Assembly: GCA_020723385.1 (NCBI GenBank)
Contig: DYIZ01000039.1
Location: forward strand, 1-43,050
Direction: 5' to 3'
DNA from: Candidatus Aquidulcis sp.
Lineage (GTDB): Bacteria > Chloroflexota > Anaerolineae > Anaerolineales > UBA4823
Length of the DNA stretch: 43,050 bases
Positions 16,119 through 24,400 of this stretch are shown piece by piece (the first letter of the stretch is position 1; the number at the start of each line of letters is the position of its first letter). The position numbers and the translations under genes were made by a program. Under the pieces are notes generated by a model. That model made no database searches and was not told where the DNA came from. It worked only from the letters and a program-made list of their open reading frames with translations.

Positions 16119-17627
16119 TCAGCCTCCATTCAAGATCAGCGCATGGATCGCCATCACAGCCGCCTCGGCATCGCCGGAAGCTACCACCAGGCTGACCGAG
16201 ACCTCCGACGATCCCTGGGCGATGGCAATCACGTTGACGCCGCGCTGCCCGAGGGCGCTGAAAATCCGCCCGGCCACGCCGGGAGTGTGGATCATCCCGG
16301 CCCCCACGGCGGTGATGATCGCTACGTCGCCGGTAGCCCACACCCGGTCAATGTCAGCTACGGATAGCTCGATAGCGAAGGCTTTTTCGAGCGCAGCCAG
16401 TACCTGTTCGGCAGCGTCGGACGGCACCGCGAAGCAGATGGACTGTTCGGAGGAGGCCTGGGTGATGAGCGGCACGCTGGTTCCGGTGGAGGCCACCGCC
16501 CCGAAGGTGCGCGCCGCCACGCCCGGCACACCCAACATGCCGCGCCCCTCGACAGTCACCAACCGCTGCCCGCGAATAGCGGTGACGGCTTTGACAATGT
16601 TATGCCCGTTCCCCCTATCCCCTTCTTTCGAGGGGAAAGGGGATAGGGGATAGGGGTCGTCATTCCCCTTTCCCTTATCCCCTATCCCCTGTTCTGCCTT
16701 CAGCCATGTGCCAGGGTGGGCCGGGTTGAACGTGTTGCAAATGCGCAGGCCGATGCCGGCATCCACCACCGGGCGGATCGTTTTGGGATGCAGCACTTTG
16801 GCCCCGAAGTAGGCCAGCTCGGCAATCTCGCGATAGGTGATCTCCGGGATGGTGCGGGCGTCGGGCACGAGGCGCGGGTCGGCGCTCATCACACCGTCCA
16901 CGTCGGTCCAGATCCACACCTCGTCGGCGGGGAGCGCCGCGCCGAGGATGCCCGCTGAGTAGTCGCTCCCGCCGCGCCCGAGGGTGGTGGCGACCCCGGC
17001 GGGCGTGGCGGCAATGAACCCGGTCACAACCGGCGTGCTGCCCTGGGCCAGGATCGGCTCCAAAACCTGGCGCGTTTTCTGCGTGGTGGCGGTGAAATCG
17101 GGGTGGGCGTTCTGGAAGCAGTCGTCGGTGACGATGAGCTGCGTGGCCTCGACGAATTGGGCTGGCGTCCCCAGGCTTTCCAGCCCGGCCGCCATCAGCC
17201 GCACCGACAGGCGCTCGCCGAGGCCCGCTACCGCGTCCAGGGCGCGCGGCGTGGCCTCGCCCAGCACGGCGATGGCGTGGCATAACCCCGTGAAATCGGC
17301 GATCAGGTGGTCAACTTCCTGTTTGACCTGGGCGCGGCGCGCCAGGTCGGTCACCACGGCGTCGGCGATGGCGTGGTGCATCTGGCGCAGGCGGTTCTCA
17401 GACTGGTAGAAGGTCTGCGTGTCGCCGCGCGCCGCCTTCGAGGCGCTGTCGAGCAGCAGGTTGGTGACGGTGGACAGTGCCGAGGCGACCGCCACCACAC
17501 GCGGCCACTCGGCGCGGCTTTGGCGCACGATGGCGATAGATTGCGCCATCGCTTCGGGCGTGCCAACCGATGTCCCGCCGAATTTCATGACGAGGGTTTT
17601 CGTTGCAAAATCATCATTGGTTTTCAT
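16119..17627 (-). CDS. lysC: Aspartate kinase with tandem ACT domains and an in-frame repeat insert
   Basis: Phosphorylates aspartate, the first step to lysine, threonine and methionine. The start at 17627 is chosen because GGAGG lies upstream and the kinase motif MKFGGTSVG follows within 14 residues (Lys15). Other kinase blocks are TLGRGGSDYSAG, WTDVDGVMSADPR and YFGAKVLHPKTI. Residues about 342-502 form two ACT domains (KAVTAIRGQRLVTVEG, GVPGVAAR; AIITAVGAGM, GVNVIAIAQGSSE), the usual site of feedback control. Residues about 313-340 ([22 protein letters not shown]) are encoded by a palindromic repeat element lying exactly between kinase and ACT parts. The total of 502 residues is longer than typical for this reason. 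It is the second gene of the attenuator-controlled unit. Confidence 0.94.
   Translation of the reverse strand: MKTNDDFATKTLVMKFGGTSVGTPEAMAQSIAIVRQSRAEWPRVVAVASALSTVTNLLLDSASKAARGDTQTFYQSENRLRQMHHAIADAVVTDLARRAQVKQEVDHLIADFTGLCHAIAVLGEATPRALDAVAGLGERLSVRLMAAGLESLGTPAQFVEATQLIVTDDCFQNAHPDFTATTQKTRQVLEPILAQGSTPVVTGFIAATPAGVATTLGRGGSDYSAGILGAALPADEVWIWTDVDGVMSADPRLVPDARTIPEITYREIAELAYFGAKVLHPKTIRPVVDAGIGLRICNTFNPAHPGTWLKAEQGIGDKGKGNDDPYPLSPFPSKEGDRGNGHNIVKAVTAIRGQRLVTVEGRGMLGVPGVAARTFGAVASTGTSVPLITQASSEQSICFAVPSDAAEQVLAALEKAFAIELSVADIDRVWATGDVAIITAVGAGMIHTPGVAGRIFSALGQRGVNVIAIAQGSSEVSVSLVVASGDAEAAVMAIHALILNGG
16609..16692. repeat. CCCCTATCCCC palindromic element inserted in frame in lysC
   Basis: The block contains two overlapping inverted repeats built from CCCCTATCCCCTT and AAGGGGATAGGGG (first pair about 16611-16623 with 16637-16650). 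Bases 16665-16690 are identical over 26 bp to 40226-40251 in guaA, in the same orientation. The length keeps the reading frame open. Confidence 0.85.
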
Positions 17628-17648
17628 GGATGCCTCCAAAAAAAATCG

Positions 17649-17720
17649 AGCCACAGAGTCCACAGTGAACGCAGAGAATCTATTCGCCATTTCTCTGAGA
17701 ACTCTGTGATCTCTGTGGCT
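17649..17720. repeat. CCACAGAG inverted-repeat element between thrC and lysC
   Basis: Outer arms AGCCACAGAG (17649-17658) and CTCTGTGGCT (17711-17720) are complementary. Inner CAGAGAATC and TTCTCTGAGA stretches add pairing. It fills most of the thrC-lysC gap, upstream of the lysC ribosome-binding site, and belongs to the same broad class as the element at 325-395. Confidence 0.6.
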
Positions 17721-17729
17721 GAAATCAAC

Positions 17730-18782
17730 TCAAACTAAAATTGCATCTTCTAGCGCCTCGATTTCGGCGGGGAGCACGACCGGGGCGGGCATGGATTGGG
17801 TGATGATGCCGGGGTCCTTCAGCCCGTGGCCGGTGCAGACACCCACCACGCGCAAGCCGCGCGGGTTCAGCTTCCCGGCGCGGACTTCGGCGGCCAGGCC
17901 GGCCAGCCCGGCGGCGGAAGCTGGCTCGACCCACAACCCTTCGCTCGCCAGGGTACGCTGCATTGCCAAGATGTCTTCGTCGCTCACAGCGATGATCTTG
18001 CCGCCCGATTCTTCGGCGGCTTGCAGCGCCTGCTCGCCGCGCGCCGGCTTGCCGATGCGGATGGCGGTGGCGACCGTCTCCGGGTGCTCCACCGGGTGAC
18101 CGAGCACCAGCGGAGCTGCGCCCACCGCCTGCACGCCGAGGATACGCGGCAGCCCCGAGGCATGAAGATCGTTGTATTGCCGAAATCCCATCCAATAGGC
18201 AGTGATGTTTCCGGCGTTGCCCACCGGCAGGCAGAACAAGTCCGGGGCGCTGTCCAGCGTGTCGCAAATCTCGAAGGCGGCGGTCTTCTGGCCCTCCAGG
18301 CGGTAGGGGTTGAGCGAGTTGACCAGCGCAATTGGCTGTTTCTGCGTGATCTCGACCACCAGCGCCAGGGCGTCGTCGAACGAGCCGTCAACCTGGATGA
18401 CCTGCGCCCCGTAAGCGACCGCCCCCGCCAGCTTGCCCGCCGCTACCTTGCCCTGCGGGATGAGCACGATACAGCGCAGCCCGGCGCGTGCCGCGTAAGC
18501 TGCGGCAGAAGCCGCCGTGTTGCCGGTCGAAGCGCAGATCACGGTTTTGACGCCGCGCCCGACCGCCTCGCCGATGGCGACGGTCATCCCCCGGTCTTTG
18601 AACGACCCGGTGGGGTTCAGCCCCTCGAATTTGGCAAACAGATCGAACCCGCCGCCCAGCGCATCAGCCAGTCGCGGCAGCGGGATGAGCGGCGTGTTCC
18701 CCTCGAGCAGGGTGATGGCGACGGTGTGGGCGGGGATGTCGAGCAGCGAGCGGTAACGTTGAAGAACTCCGGCGTAGGTCAT
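17730..18782 (-). CDS. thrC: Threonine synthase
   Basis: Converts O-phosphohomoserine to threonine with PLP. The 350-residue protein has the fold-type II pattern: LLEGNTPLIPL, KFEGLNPTGSFKDRGM with the PLP lysine Lys62, ASTGNTAASAAAYAARAG, the phosphate loop LPVGNAGNITAYW, and the C-terminal EPASAAGLAGL and CTGHGLKD. The ATG at 18782 has GGAG six bases upstream; the in-frame ATG at 18794 overlaps that site and is less likely. It is the first enzyme gene of the unit thrC-lysC-HAD, downstream of a threonine-rich leader peptide and terminator. The usual partners hom, thrB and asd are not in this window. Confidence 0.95.
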   Translation of the reverse strand: MTYAGVLQRYRSLLDIPAHTVAITLLEGNTPLIPLPRLADALGGGFDLFAKFEGLNPTGSFKDRGMTVAIGEAVGRGVKTVICASTGNTAASAAAYAARAGLRCIVLIPQGKVAAGKLAGAVAYGAQVIQVDGSFDDALALVVEITQKQPIALVNSLNPYRLEGQKTAAFEICDTLDSAPDLFCLPVGNAGNITAYWMGFRQYNDLHASGLPRILGVQAVGAAPLVLGHPVEHPETVATAIRIGKPARGEQALQAAEESGGKIIAVSDEDILAMQRTLASEGLWVEPASAAGLAGLAAEVRAGKLNPRGLRVVGVCTGHGLKDPGIITQSMPAPVVLPAEIEALEDAILV

Positions 18783-18801
18783 GGGAAACTCCATTCTATT
18801 C

Positions 18802-18846
18802 GTAGTTGGCGCTTCAGCGCCACATGTGCGCTAAAGCGCACACTAC
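18802..18846. repeat. Twin GCGC palindromes flanked by GTAGT/ACTAC
   Basis: GGCGCTTCAGCGCC (18808-18821) and GTGCGCTAAAGCGCAC (18826-18841) are each perfect palindromes. GTAGT at 18802-18806 and ACTAC at 18842-18846 form an outer inverted repeat. A degraded relative is at 26555-26595. It lies in the thrC 5' untranslated region, downstream of the attenuator. Confidence 0.7.
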
Positions 18847-18858
18847 AAGCCTAATAAA

Positions 18859-18884
18859 AACGCCCCGTTGGAGAGCGGGGCGTT
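18859..18884 (-). terminator. Attenuator terminator (3:4 hairpin) of the thr leader
   Basis: On the minus strand AACGCCCCG pairs with CGGGGCGTT around an 8-nt loop and is followed by TTTTATTA. It lies 28 bases after the leader-peptide stop and about 76 bases before the thrC ATG. The 5' arm ACGCCCC can instead pair with GGGGCGT inside the leader-peptide coding region. Confidence 0.9.
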
Positions 18885-18912
18885 GGGTCGAACAAGTCGA
18901 GACAGATACAGA

Positions 18913-18993
18913 TCAACCGCCGACGCGCCGACGCCCCAGGAGGGCCTGGGTAGTTGTGGTAGTGGTCGCGGTGAAGGTGATCTGGGCTGACAT
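18913..18993 (-). CDS. Threonine-rich leader peptide of the thrC-lysC unit
   Basis: A 26-codon frame begins MSAQITFTATTTTTT and ends with QALLGRRRVGG. It holds eight Thr codons, six of them consecutive, plus one Ile. Just after the Thr run the RNA can form CCCAGG-CCCT-CCTGGG (plus-strand 18935-18950), and the next bases GGGGCGT (18931-18937) can pair with the 5' arm of the downstream terminator. This is the order expected for ribosome-mediated attenuation: stalling at Thr codons would cover arm 1, free arm 2 to pair with arm 3 and prevent termination. The layout parallels the enterobacterial thr leader, but the peptide sequence is different. No Shine-Dalgarno site is visible; the promoter position predicts a leaderless start. 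Confidence 0.88.
   Translation of the reverse strand: MSAQITFTATTTTTTQALLGRRRVGG
18931..18950 (-). promoter_or_regulatory. Attenuator 1:2 hairpin and antiterminator strand
   Basis: Minus-strand CCCAGG and CCTGGG (plus 18945-18950 and 18935-18940) form a 6-bp stem with a 4-nt loop directly after the Thr codons. The overlapping GGGGCGT (plus 18931-18937) is complementary to ACGCCCC at plus 18877-18883, the terminator 5' arm, giving a mutually exclusive antiterminator of 7-8 pairs. Confidence 0.8.
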
Positions 18994-19001
18994 TGGGCGC
19001 A

Positions 19002-19030
19002 ACTATACCACCGGCAAAGGGGATGGTCAA
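19002..19030 (-). promoter_or_regulatory. Promoter of the thr leader
   Basis: On the minus strand TTGACC (plus 19025-19030) and TATAGT (plus 19002-19007) are separated by exactly 17 bp. The -10 box ends eight bases before the leader-peptide ATG, so transcription should start at or next to that ATG. Confidence 0.8.
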
Positions 19031-19047
19031 GGAAAATCCGTAAGCCG

Positions 19048-19056
19048 TGATAGAAT
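19048..19056 (+). promoter_or_regulatory. Extended -10 promoter element for uvrC
   Basis: TGATAGAAT fits an extended -10 (TGnTAnnnT). It ends eight bases before the ATG at 19065, again predicting a leaderless start. No good -35 box is seen; the divergent thr promoter occupies that stretch. Confidence 0.5.
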
Positions 19057-19064
19057 CCCCCACG

Positions 19065-20927
19065 ATGAACCTCTCCGAACATCTCCAGGGTATCCTGGAT
19101 TCTCTTCCCACCAAACCCGGCTGCTACATCATGAAAAACGCCGACGGCAAGATCATCTATGTCGGCAAAGCGGTCAATTTGCGCAACCGGGTGCGCTCCT
19201 ACTTCCACACCAACCTGCCGGACGCCAAAACGCGCCAGCTCGTGCGGCACATCGCCGATATCGAGTGGATCCTGGTTGGGTCGGAGCTGGAAGCGCTCAT
19301 CCTGGAGATGAACCTCATCAAGCGCCATCGTCCGATGTACAACATCCGCATGAAGGACGACAAGCGCTACCCATACATCAAAGTCCACTGGGGGGAGCCT
19401 TTCCCCAAGGTCACCGTCACCCGGCAGATCGTCGAGGATGGCAGCCGTTATTACGGGCCATACACCAGCGCCTGGGCTGTTTACCAATCGCTCGATGTGC
19501 TGCGGCGCGTCTTCCCGTTCCTCACCTGCGACCGCGACATCACCGGCAAAGACGCCCGCGCCTGCCTGTACTACGACATCAAGCTGTGCACCGCCCCGTG
19601 CATCGGCGCGATCAACCAGGCCGGCTACCGGCAGATGATTGACGACCTGTGCCATTTCCTGGAAGGCCATTCCGAGGGGATCGTCGCCCGCCTGCAGGAG
19701 CAGATGACCCAGGCCGCGGAGGGTCTGCAATTCGAGCGGGCCGCGGCGCTCCGTGATCAGTTGCGCGCCATCGAGCAGATCATCTCCCGGCAGAAAGTGG
19801 TCTTTTCCAGCGATTACGTCGATTCCGACGTGATTGCGATGGCGCGCACCAATGGAGAAGCCTGTATCCAGGTGTTCTTCATCCGGGGCGGCAAGCTCAT
19901 CGGGCGTGAGTATTTCATCATGGAAGGCGCCGACGAGACCCCCGACGCATCGGTGCTGACCGAGTTTCTCAAGCAATTCTATGACGAGACGCCCACCGTG
20001 CCTGGGCAACTGCTGCTGCCCACCGACATCGAGGAGGCGCAGATCATCCGCGAGTGGCTCAACACCCGGCGCGGCGGCGAGAAGGTGGAGATTCGCGTGC
20101 CCCGTGAGGGCCAGCAGTCCGAACTGGTGAAGATGGCTGCCGAAAACGCGGCTGAGACCCTCACGGCGCTCAAAGCCCAATGGGAAAACGACACCCACCG
20201 CCAGGAACAGGCTCTGGCTGACTTGCAGTCAGCCTTCGGGCTGGCCGAGCCGCCCAACCGCATCGAGTGCTACGACATCTCGAACACGCAGGGCGTGATG
20301 GCGGTGGGCAGCATGGTCGTCTTCGAGCAGGGCGCGCCGAAGAAGGGCCACTACCGCCGCTTCAACATCCGCACCGTGCAGGGGCCGGACGATTTTGCCA
20401 GCATGGAGGAGGTGCTGCGCCGCCGTTTTGGGCGCTGGAAGCTGCTCAATGACCCGGAGACGATCCAAAGCAAAAAGGCCGATCCATCCTTTGCCCGCCT
20501 GCCGGATCTGCTCATTGTGGATGGCGGCAAAGGCCAGTTGGGGCGCGCTGTTAAAGTGCTCGAAGAATACGGGCTGCTCGGGCAGATCCCGGTGACAGGG
20601 CTGGCCAAGCAAAACGAGGAGTTGTTCGTCCCACTGCGGGCCGAGCCGATCATCCTGCCGCGCCAATCCCAGGGATTGTATCTCGTGCAACGAGTGCGCG
20701 ACGAAGCCCACCGGTTTGCCATCACCGCCCACCGGGCGCGGCGCGACAAGCAGGGCGTCGCCTCCCGGCTGGACTCGATCCCCGGCATCGGCCCATCGCG
20801 CCGCAGGGTGCTGCTGAAGCACTTCGGCTCCATCGAAGATATCCGGGAAGCGACATTGGAAGAGCTGCAACGAGCGCCAGGGATCACAAAAAAGCTGGCA
20901 GAGACGATCAAGGAGCAGTTGGCGTGA
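19065..20927 (+). CDS. uvrC: Excinuclease ABC subunit C
   Basis: The nuclease subunit of UvrABC nucleotide excision repair, which cuts both sides of a DNA lesion. It has 620 residues, a normal length. The N-terminal GIY-YIG nuclease domain shows PGCYIMKNADGKIIYVGKA. A UVR-type helical segment with LQFERAAALRDQL lies near 220. The C-terminal RNase H-like nuclease part shows NRIECYDISNTQG and LLIVDGGKGQLG. A helix-hairpin-helix end has LDSIPGIGPSRRRVLLKHFG. A GTG at 19047 is an alternative start in the same frame, but the -10-like element overlaps it. Its stop overlaps the receiver gene by four bases (GTGA). Confidence 0.96.
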   Translation: MNLSEHLQGILDSLPTKPGCYIMKNADGKIIYVGKAVNLRNRVRSYFHTNLPDAKTRQLVRHIADIEWILVGSELEALILEMNLIKRHRPMYNIRMKDDKRYPYIKVHWGEPFPKVTVTRQIVEDGSRYYGPYTSAWAVYQSLDVLRRVFPFLTCDRDITGKDARACLYYDIKLCTAPCIGAINQAGYRQMIDDLCHFLEGHSEGIVARLQEQMTQAAEGLQFERAAALRDQLRAIEQIISRQKVVFSSDYVDSDVIAMARTNGEACIQVFFIRGGKLIGREYFIMEGADETPDASVLTEFLKQFYDETPTVPGQLLLPTDIEEAQIIREWLNTRRGGEKVEIRVPREGQQSELVKMAAENAAETLTALKAQWENDTHRQEQALADLQSAFGLAEPPNRIECYDISNTQGVMAVGSMVVFEQGAPKKGHYRRFNIRTVQGPDDFASMEEVLRRRFGRWKLLNDPETIQSKKADPSFARLPDLLIVDGGKGQLGRAVKVLEEYGLLGQIPVTGLAKQNEELFVPLRAEPIILPRQSQGLYLVQRVRDEAHRFAITAHRARRDKQGVASRLDSIPGIGPSRRRVLLKHFGSIEDIREATLEELQRAPGITKKLAETIKEQLA

Positions 20928-21307
20928 AAACCGCCTGGTTAGTAGACGACGATGACGAGATGGGCCGCGCTCTGAAGCTGATGCTCAAGCTGCTTGGCTA
21001 CCAGATGCGCGCCTTTCTGAACGCCCGCAATGCCGTCAAAATTCTCCAATACGGCGAGCGTCCCGATGTGCTCATTCTCGACATCAACATGCCCGAGGTC
21101 AGCGGTATGGATATGCTAGAATTCGTGCGCCGCAACAATGACTGGCGCGAGATTCCGGTGGTCATGCTCTCCACCGAGTATTCACCCCCTCTGATTGATA
21201 AGGCGCTGGCCATGGGCGCCGATTCCTACGTTTGTAAGCCGGTGACGCTGGATGAGTTGGAAACAGCCATCGGCCTGGCAATCGAAAAACGAAAAACCGA
21301 TCAATAG
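20924..21307 (+). CDS. CheY-like single-domain response regulator
   Basis: A 127-residue stand-alone receiver domain starting at a GTG within the uvrC stop (GTGA overlap), so it is probably co-translated with uvrC. Conserved residues are the acidic cluster Asp8-Asp11, the phospho-acceptor Asp53 in VLILDINMPE, Ser83 in the Thr/Ser position and Lys105 in the VCKP motif. No output domain follows, so it should act by protein contact or phosphotransfer. The large hybrid kinase encoded on the opposite strand 0.5 kb away is a candidate partner but carries its own receiver. Confidence 0.9.
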   Translation: MKTAWLVDDDDEMGRALKLMLKLLGYQMRAFLNARNAVKILQYGERPDVLILDINMPEVSGMDMLEFVRRNNDWREIPVVMLSTEYSPPLIDKALAMGADSYVCKPVTLDELETAIGLAIEKRKTDQ

Positions 21308-21320
21308 CAGGAGATTTGTT

Positions 21321-21440
21321 ATGTCACCTAAAAAGACTTCATCCGAACAACGCCGCATGAACATCATGCAGATTCTATTTGCCTTGCTGTGCTTGATCGT
21401 TATTGCTTCGATGGTTTTCGCTGCATTTGCTAAATTTTAA
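21321..21440 (+). CDS. 39-residue single-pass membrane protein
   Basis: This short frame has AGGAG seven bases before its ATG and follows the receiver gene by 13 bases. The sequence is a charged N-terminal half (MSPKKTSSEQRRMN) followed by one hydrophobic helix (ILFALLCLIVIASMVFAAF). It has no recognisable domain. Position and ribosome-binding site support a real gene in the uvrC-receiver unit. Topology would be N-in by the positive-inside rule. Function unknown. Confidence 0.7.
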   Translation: MSPKKTSSEQRRMNIMQILFALLCLIVIASMVFAAFAKF

Positions 21441-21448
21441 CGATTACA

Positions 21449-24400
21449 TCATCCCCGCAGCAAACCCTGGATGGCGTTGCTGAAATCGCCGACAGAAAAC
21501 GGTTTTTGCAGCCAGTGGACTGCGCCCATCTCGAGCAGGGCGCGGTCTTGCATTTCCAGCGGGTGCCCGGTGATCAACAATACTTTGACCAACGGCCAAC
21601 GCGGCTGAATCGTGCGGAGCAGGCTGACCCCGCCCATCTCCGGCATCACCACATCGCTGACCACGAGGGCTATCGAGCGGCCTGCCTGGTTGAGGATACG
21701 CAGCGCCTCGATCCCGTTCGAGGCAGTCAAAACCCAGAAATTATACGCCCGGAGCAAGGTTTGCAGCGCATCACGGGTGGTCGCATCGTCTTCAACCACT
21801 AACACCGTTCGACCTGCGCCGTCGAAGTGTGCGGGAGAAGGTTCCTGACCAGGAGGAATTTCGGGAACCGCCAGGGCAGGCAGGAAGATCGTGAATTTCG
21901 TCCCTTCCTTCATCCGGCTTTCGACGTCAATGTAACCCTGGTGCTGTTTGACGATCCCATACACTTGCGACAAGCCCAGCCCTGTACCTTGCCCAACCGG
22001 CTTGGTGGTGAAAAACGGCTCGAAGATATGATTCCGCACATCGAGCGTCATACCTACTCCCGTATCCTCAGCCGTGATACGAATCCAATCCCCGTAAGGC
22101 ATATCAGGCAAGGGCAGGGGATCGCCTGGCCGGAAATTCACGTGATTCAAAGTAAACCGGATGGTTCCCCCCTCGGGCATCGCATCGCGGGCATTGAGCG
22201 CCAAATTCATGAAGGCCTGCTGCAAGCGTGTTGGATCGGCGGTAATCAGGTAGCTATCCGAATGGTAGGTCAATTCGAGATGGATGGTCTCGGGTAAAAC
22301 CCGCCGCAAGAGTTTGTTCAACTCCTTGAGGAAGGGCAGCAAGTCAATGGGGGTTTGCTCCATCACCGAGCGGCGGCTGAAATCCAAAATCTGGCGAATA
22401 AGGCTGGAAGCGCGTTTTATCTGCTGTTCGATGATGCCCAATCGTTCGCGGCTGGTGGGCAGCAGGCTCGTATCTGCCAGCAGCAAATCGGTATACACCA
22501 TGATGGCAGCCATGATATTGTTGAAATCGTGGGCGATGCCGGCTGCCAATTGTCCGACCGTCGCCAGCCGTTCCTGCATCTGAATGCGCGCCAGATTTTC
22601 CCGCTCGCGGGTGACCTCGCGGACGGTTAAGACCCATTGGTGAGATTCTCCCGCAATAGGACGCGTCTGCGCCTCGAAGAGACGGCGGGGCGTGCTCTCC
22701 AAGATGATCTCGGTCGGGAGAGGATCATCGTGACGAGCCATCAATTCAGATAATGAGCACGAGCCGAGGGTGCTCAAAACGTCACCCGGCTCTCCGCTGC
22801 CAAGCGCTACCAGTATTTCGCGCCCCAGCGGGTTGGCGGTCTGAATGCGATAGTTGTTGTCGAGCAAAATCACGCCTACCGGCAAGTATTCGATCAGGCT
22901 CTCCAACCGGTATTGTTCCGCCGCCAGGAGATCCACCAGGCTCTGCACTTGTTGGTAACGCTCGGCGTTGATTAAGGCCAACCCGACTTGTTTGCAAATT
23001 GCTTGCAACAACTCCAAATGATCTTTTGAAAAAGCCGCTGGCAGGCGATGCAGAACCAATATCACCCCCAGCAAGCGTTCGCCATCCACAATGGGAGCTG
23101 CCACCACCGAATGCGCATCCTGATTTAGTACAGCAATATGCAGCCAGCGCGGATCTTCGTCAACTTCTGGAACGCTGACCGCTTCACGGTTTTCAGCGAC
23201 CCAACCGGCCAGGCCTCTTCCGGGTTTAAGCGCAACCTTGGGGTCCAGTTCAGCCGGGGAAACGCCATCCAGGCCAGTGAGGGCGCGCAAGCTCAATTGT
23301 CCTGTCTCCGGCACATATAAGAATGCCTCCCCGACCATGCCATCCATCGCCTGGCAGGTGAGCCGGGTAGCAATATCGAGAATCGAATCGGCATCCAGGT
23401 TGACGACAAGCGCCTGACCGATATCGTAGAGCAGCCGGACGTGGCGGCGCTCGGTGGCCGCTTCCTGAAACAGGCGAGCATTTTCAATGGCAATCGCGGC
23501 CTGGTCTCCAAGAAATTGGATCAGGCGCTGCTCCGCTTCAGAGAAGTTGCGCGGCTTCGGGAAAGAGACATTCATCACGCCGACCACGCCCTGGCCGATT
23601 TTGAGCGGGATGCCGATGATCGCTCCCTGCCAGTTTGGATCATGGATTGGCGCCGACTGGAACAAAGGATGCGTCAACATATTCGAGACGACGATGGGCT
23701 GTCCCGTCCGGGCAACGGAATACGTCAGCCCAGATGAACGCGGTTGAGCCACTGGAAAACCTCGCCGCCCAATCGACCACAACGCCGCGCCAAAGGCCAA
23801 TCGTCCATCGTCTTCGTCGGGATGGTAAAGAAAGATATGGGCGTTCTGCGCCCCTGGCAGCAGCTTGAGGGTGCTTTCCAGGATGGCATAGAGCACAGCT
23901 TCCAATTCCAGGCTGGCTGTCAGGCTCAAACTGGCCTGGCGCAGGGCTTCAAGCTCGGCGGCGCGCTTCTCGGCGGCCTCGAACAGGCGGGCATTGGCAA
24001 TGGCAATGGCGGCCTGGTTGGCAAAAGCCATCACCGTATCCGCTACCGAAATATCATAAGCATTGATCGAACGGCTATCCACGTTCAAGGAGCCAATCAT
24101 CTGGCCCTTGACCAGCAGCGGCGCGCCGACCCACGAACGGATATACGCCGAATCGGGAGTCACAGTCCAGCGTGGATCGTTGTACGTATCCGGCATGACC
24201 AGCCGCTGCTGGTCAGCCCACTGAACTGCCAGGATATTGACGCTCAATGTACGCACTGTCTGGCGCGCCTGTTCGATATCTGGGAACCCACGCCCGGCAG
24301 CCAGATAAAGCTTCCCCATCTCGTCTATCAAATGTACAGATACACTGTCGTAATTGACCACCCGCCCCAGCAGATCGAGGATGCTTTCAAGCACGTCGTC

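Noticed and set aside
18843-18993. Possible T-box instead of attenuator
   Set aside because: No T-box sequence or specifier-loop pattern was seen; the Thr-rich open frame with the 1:2 and 2:3 pairing explains the region better.
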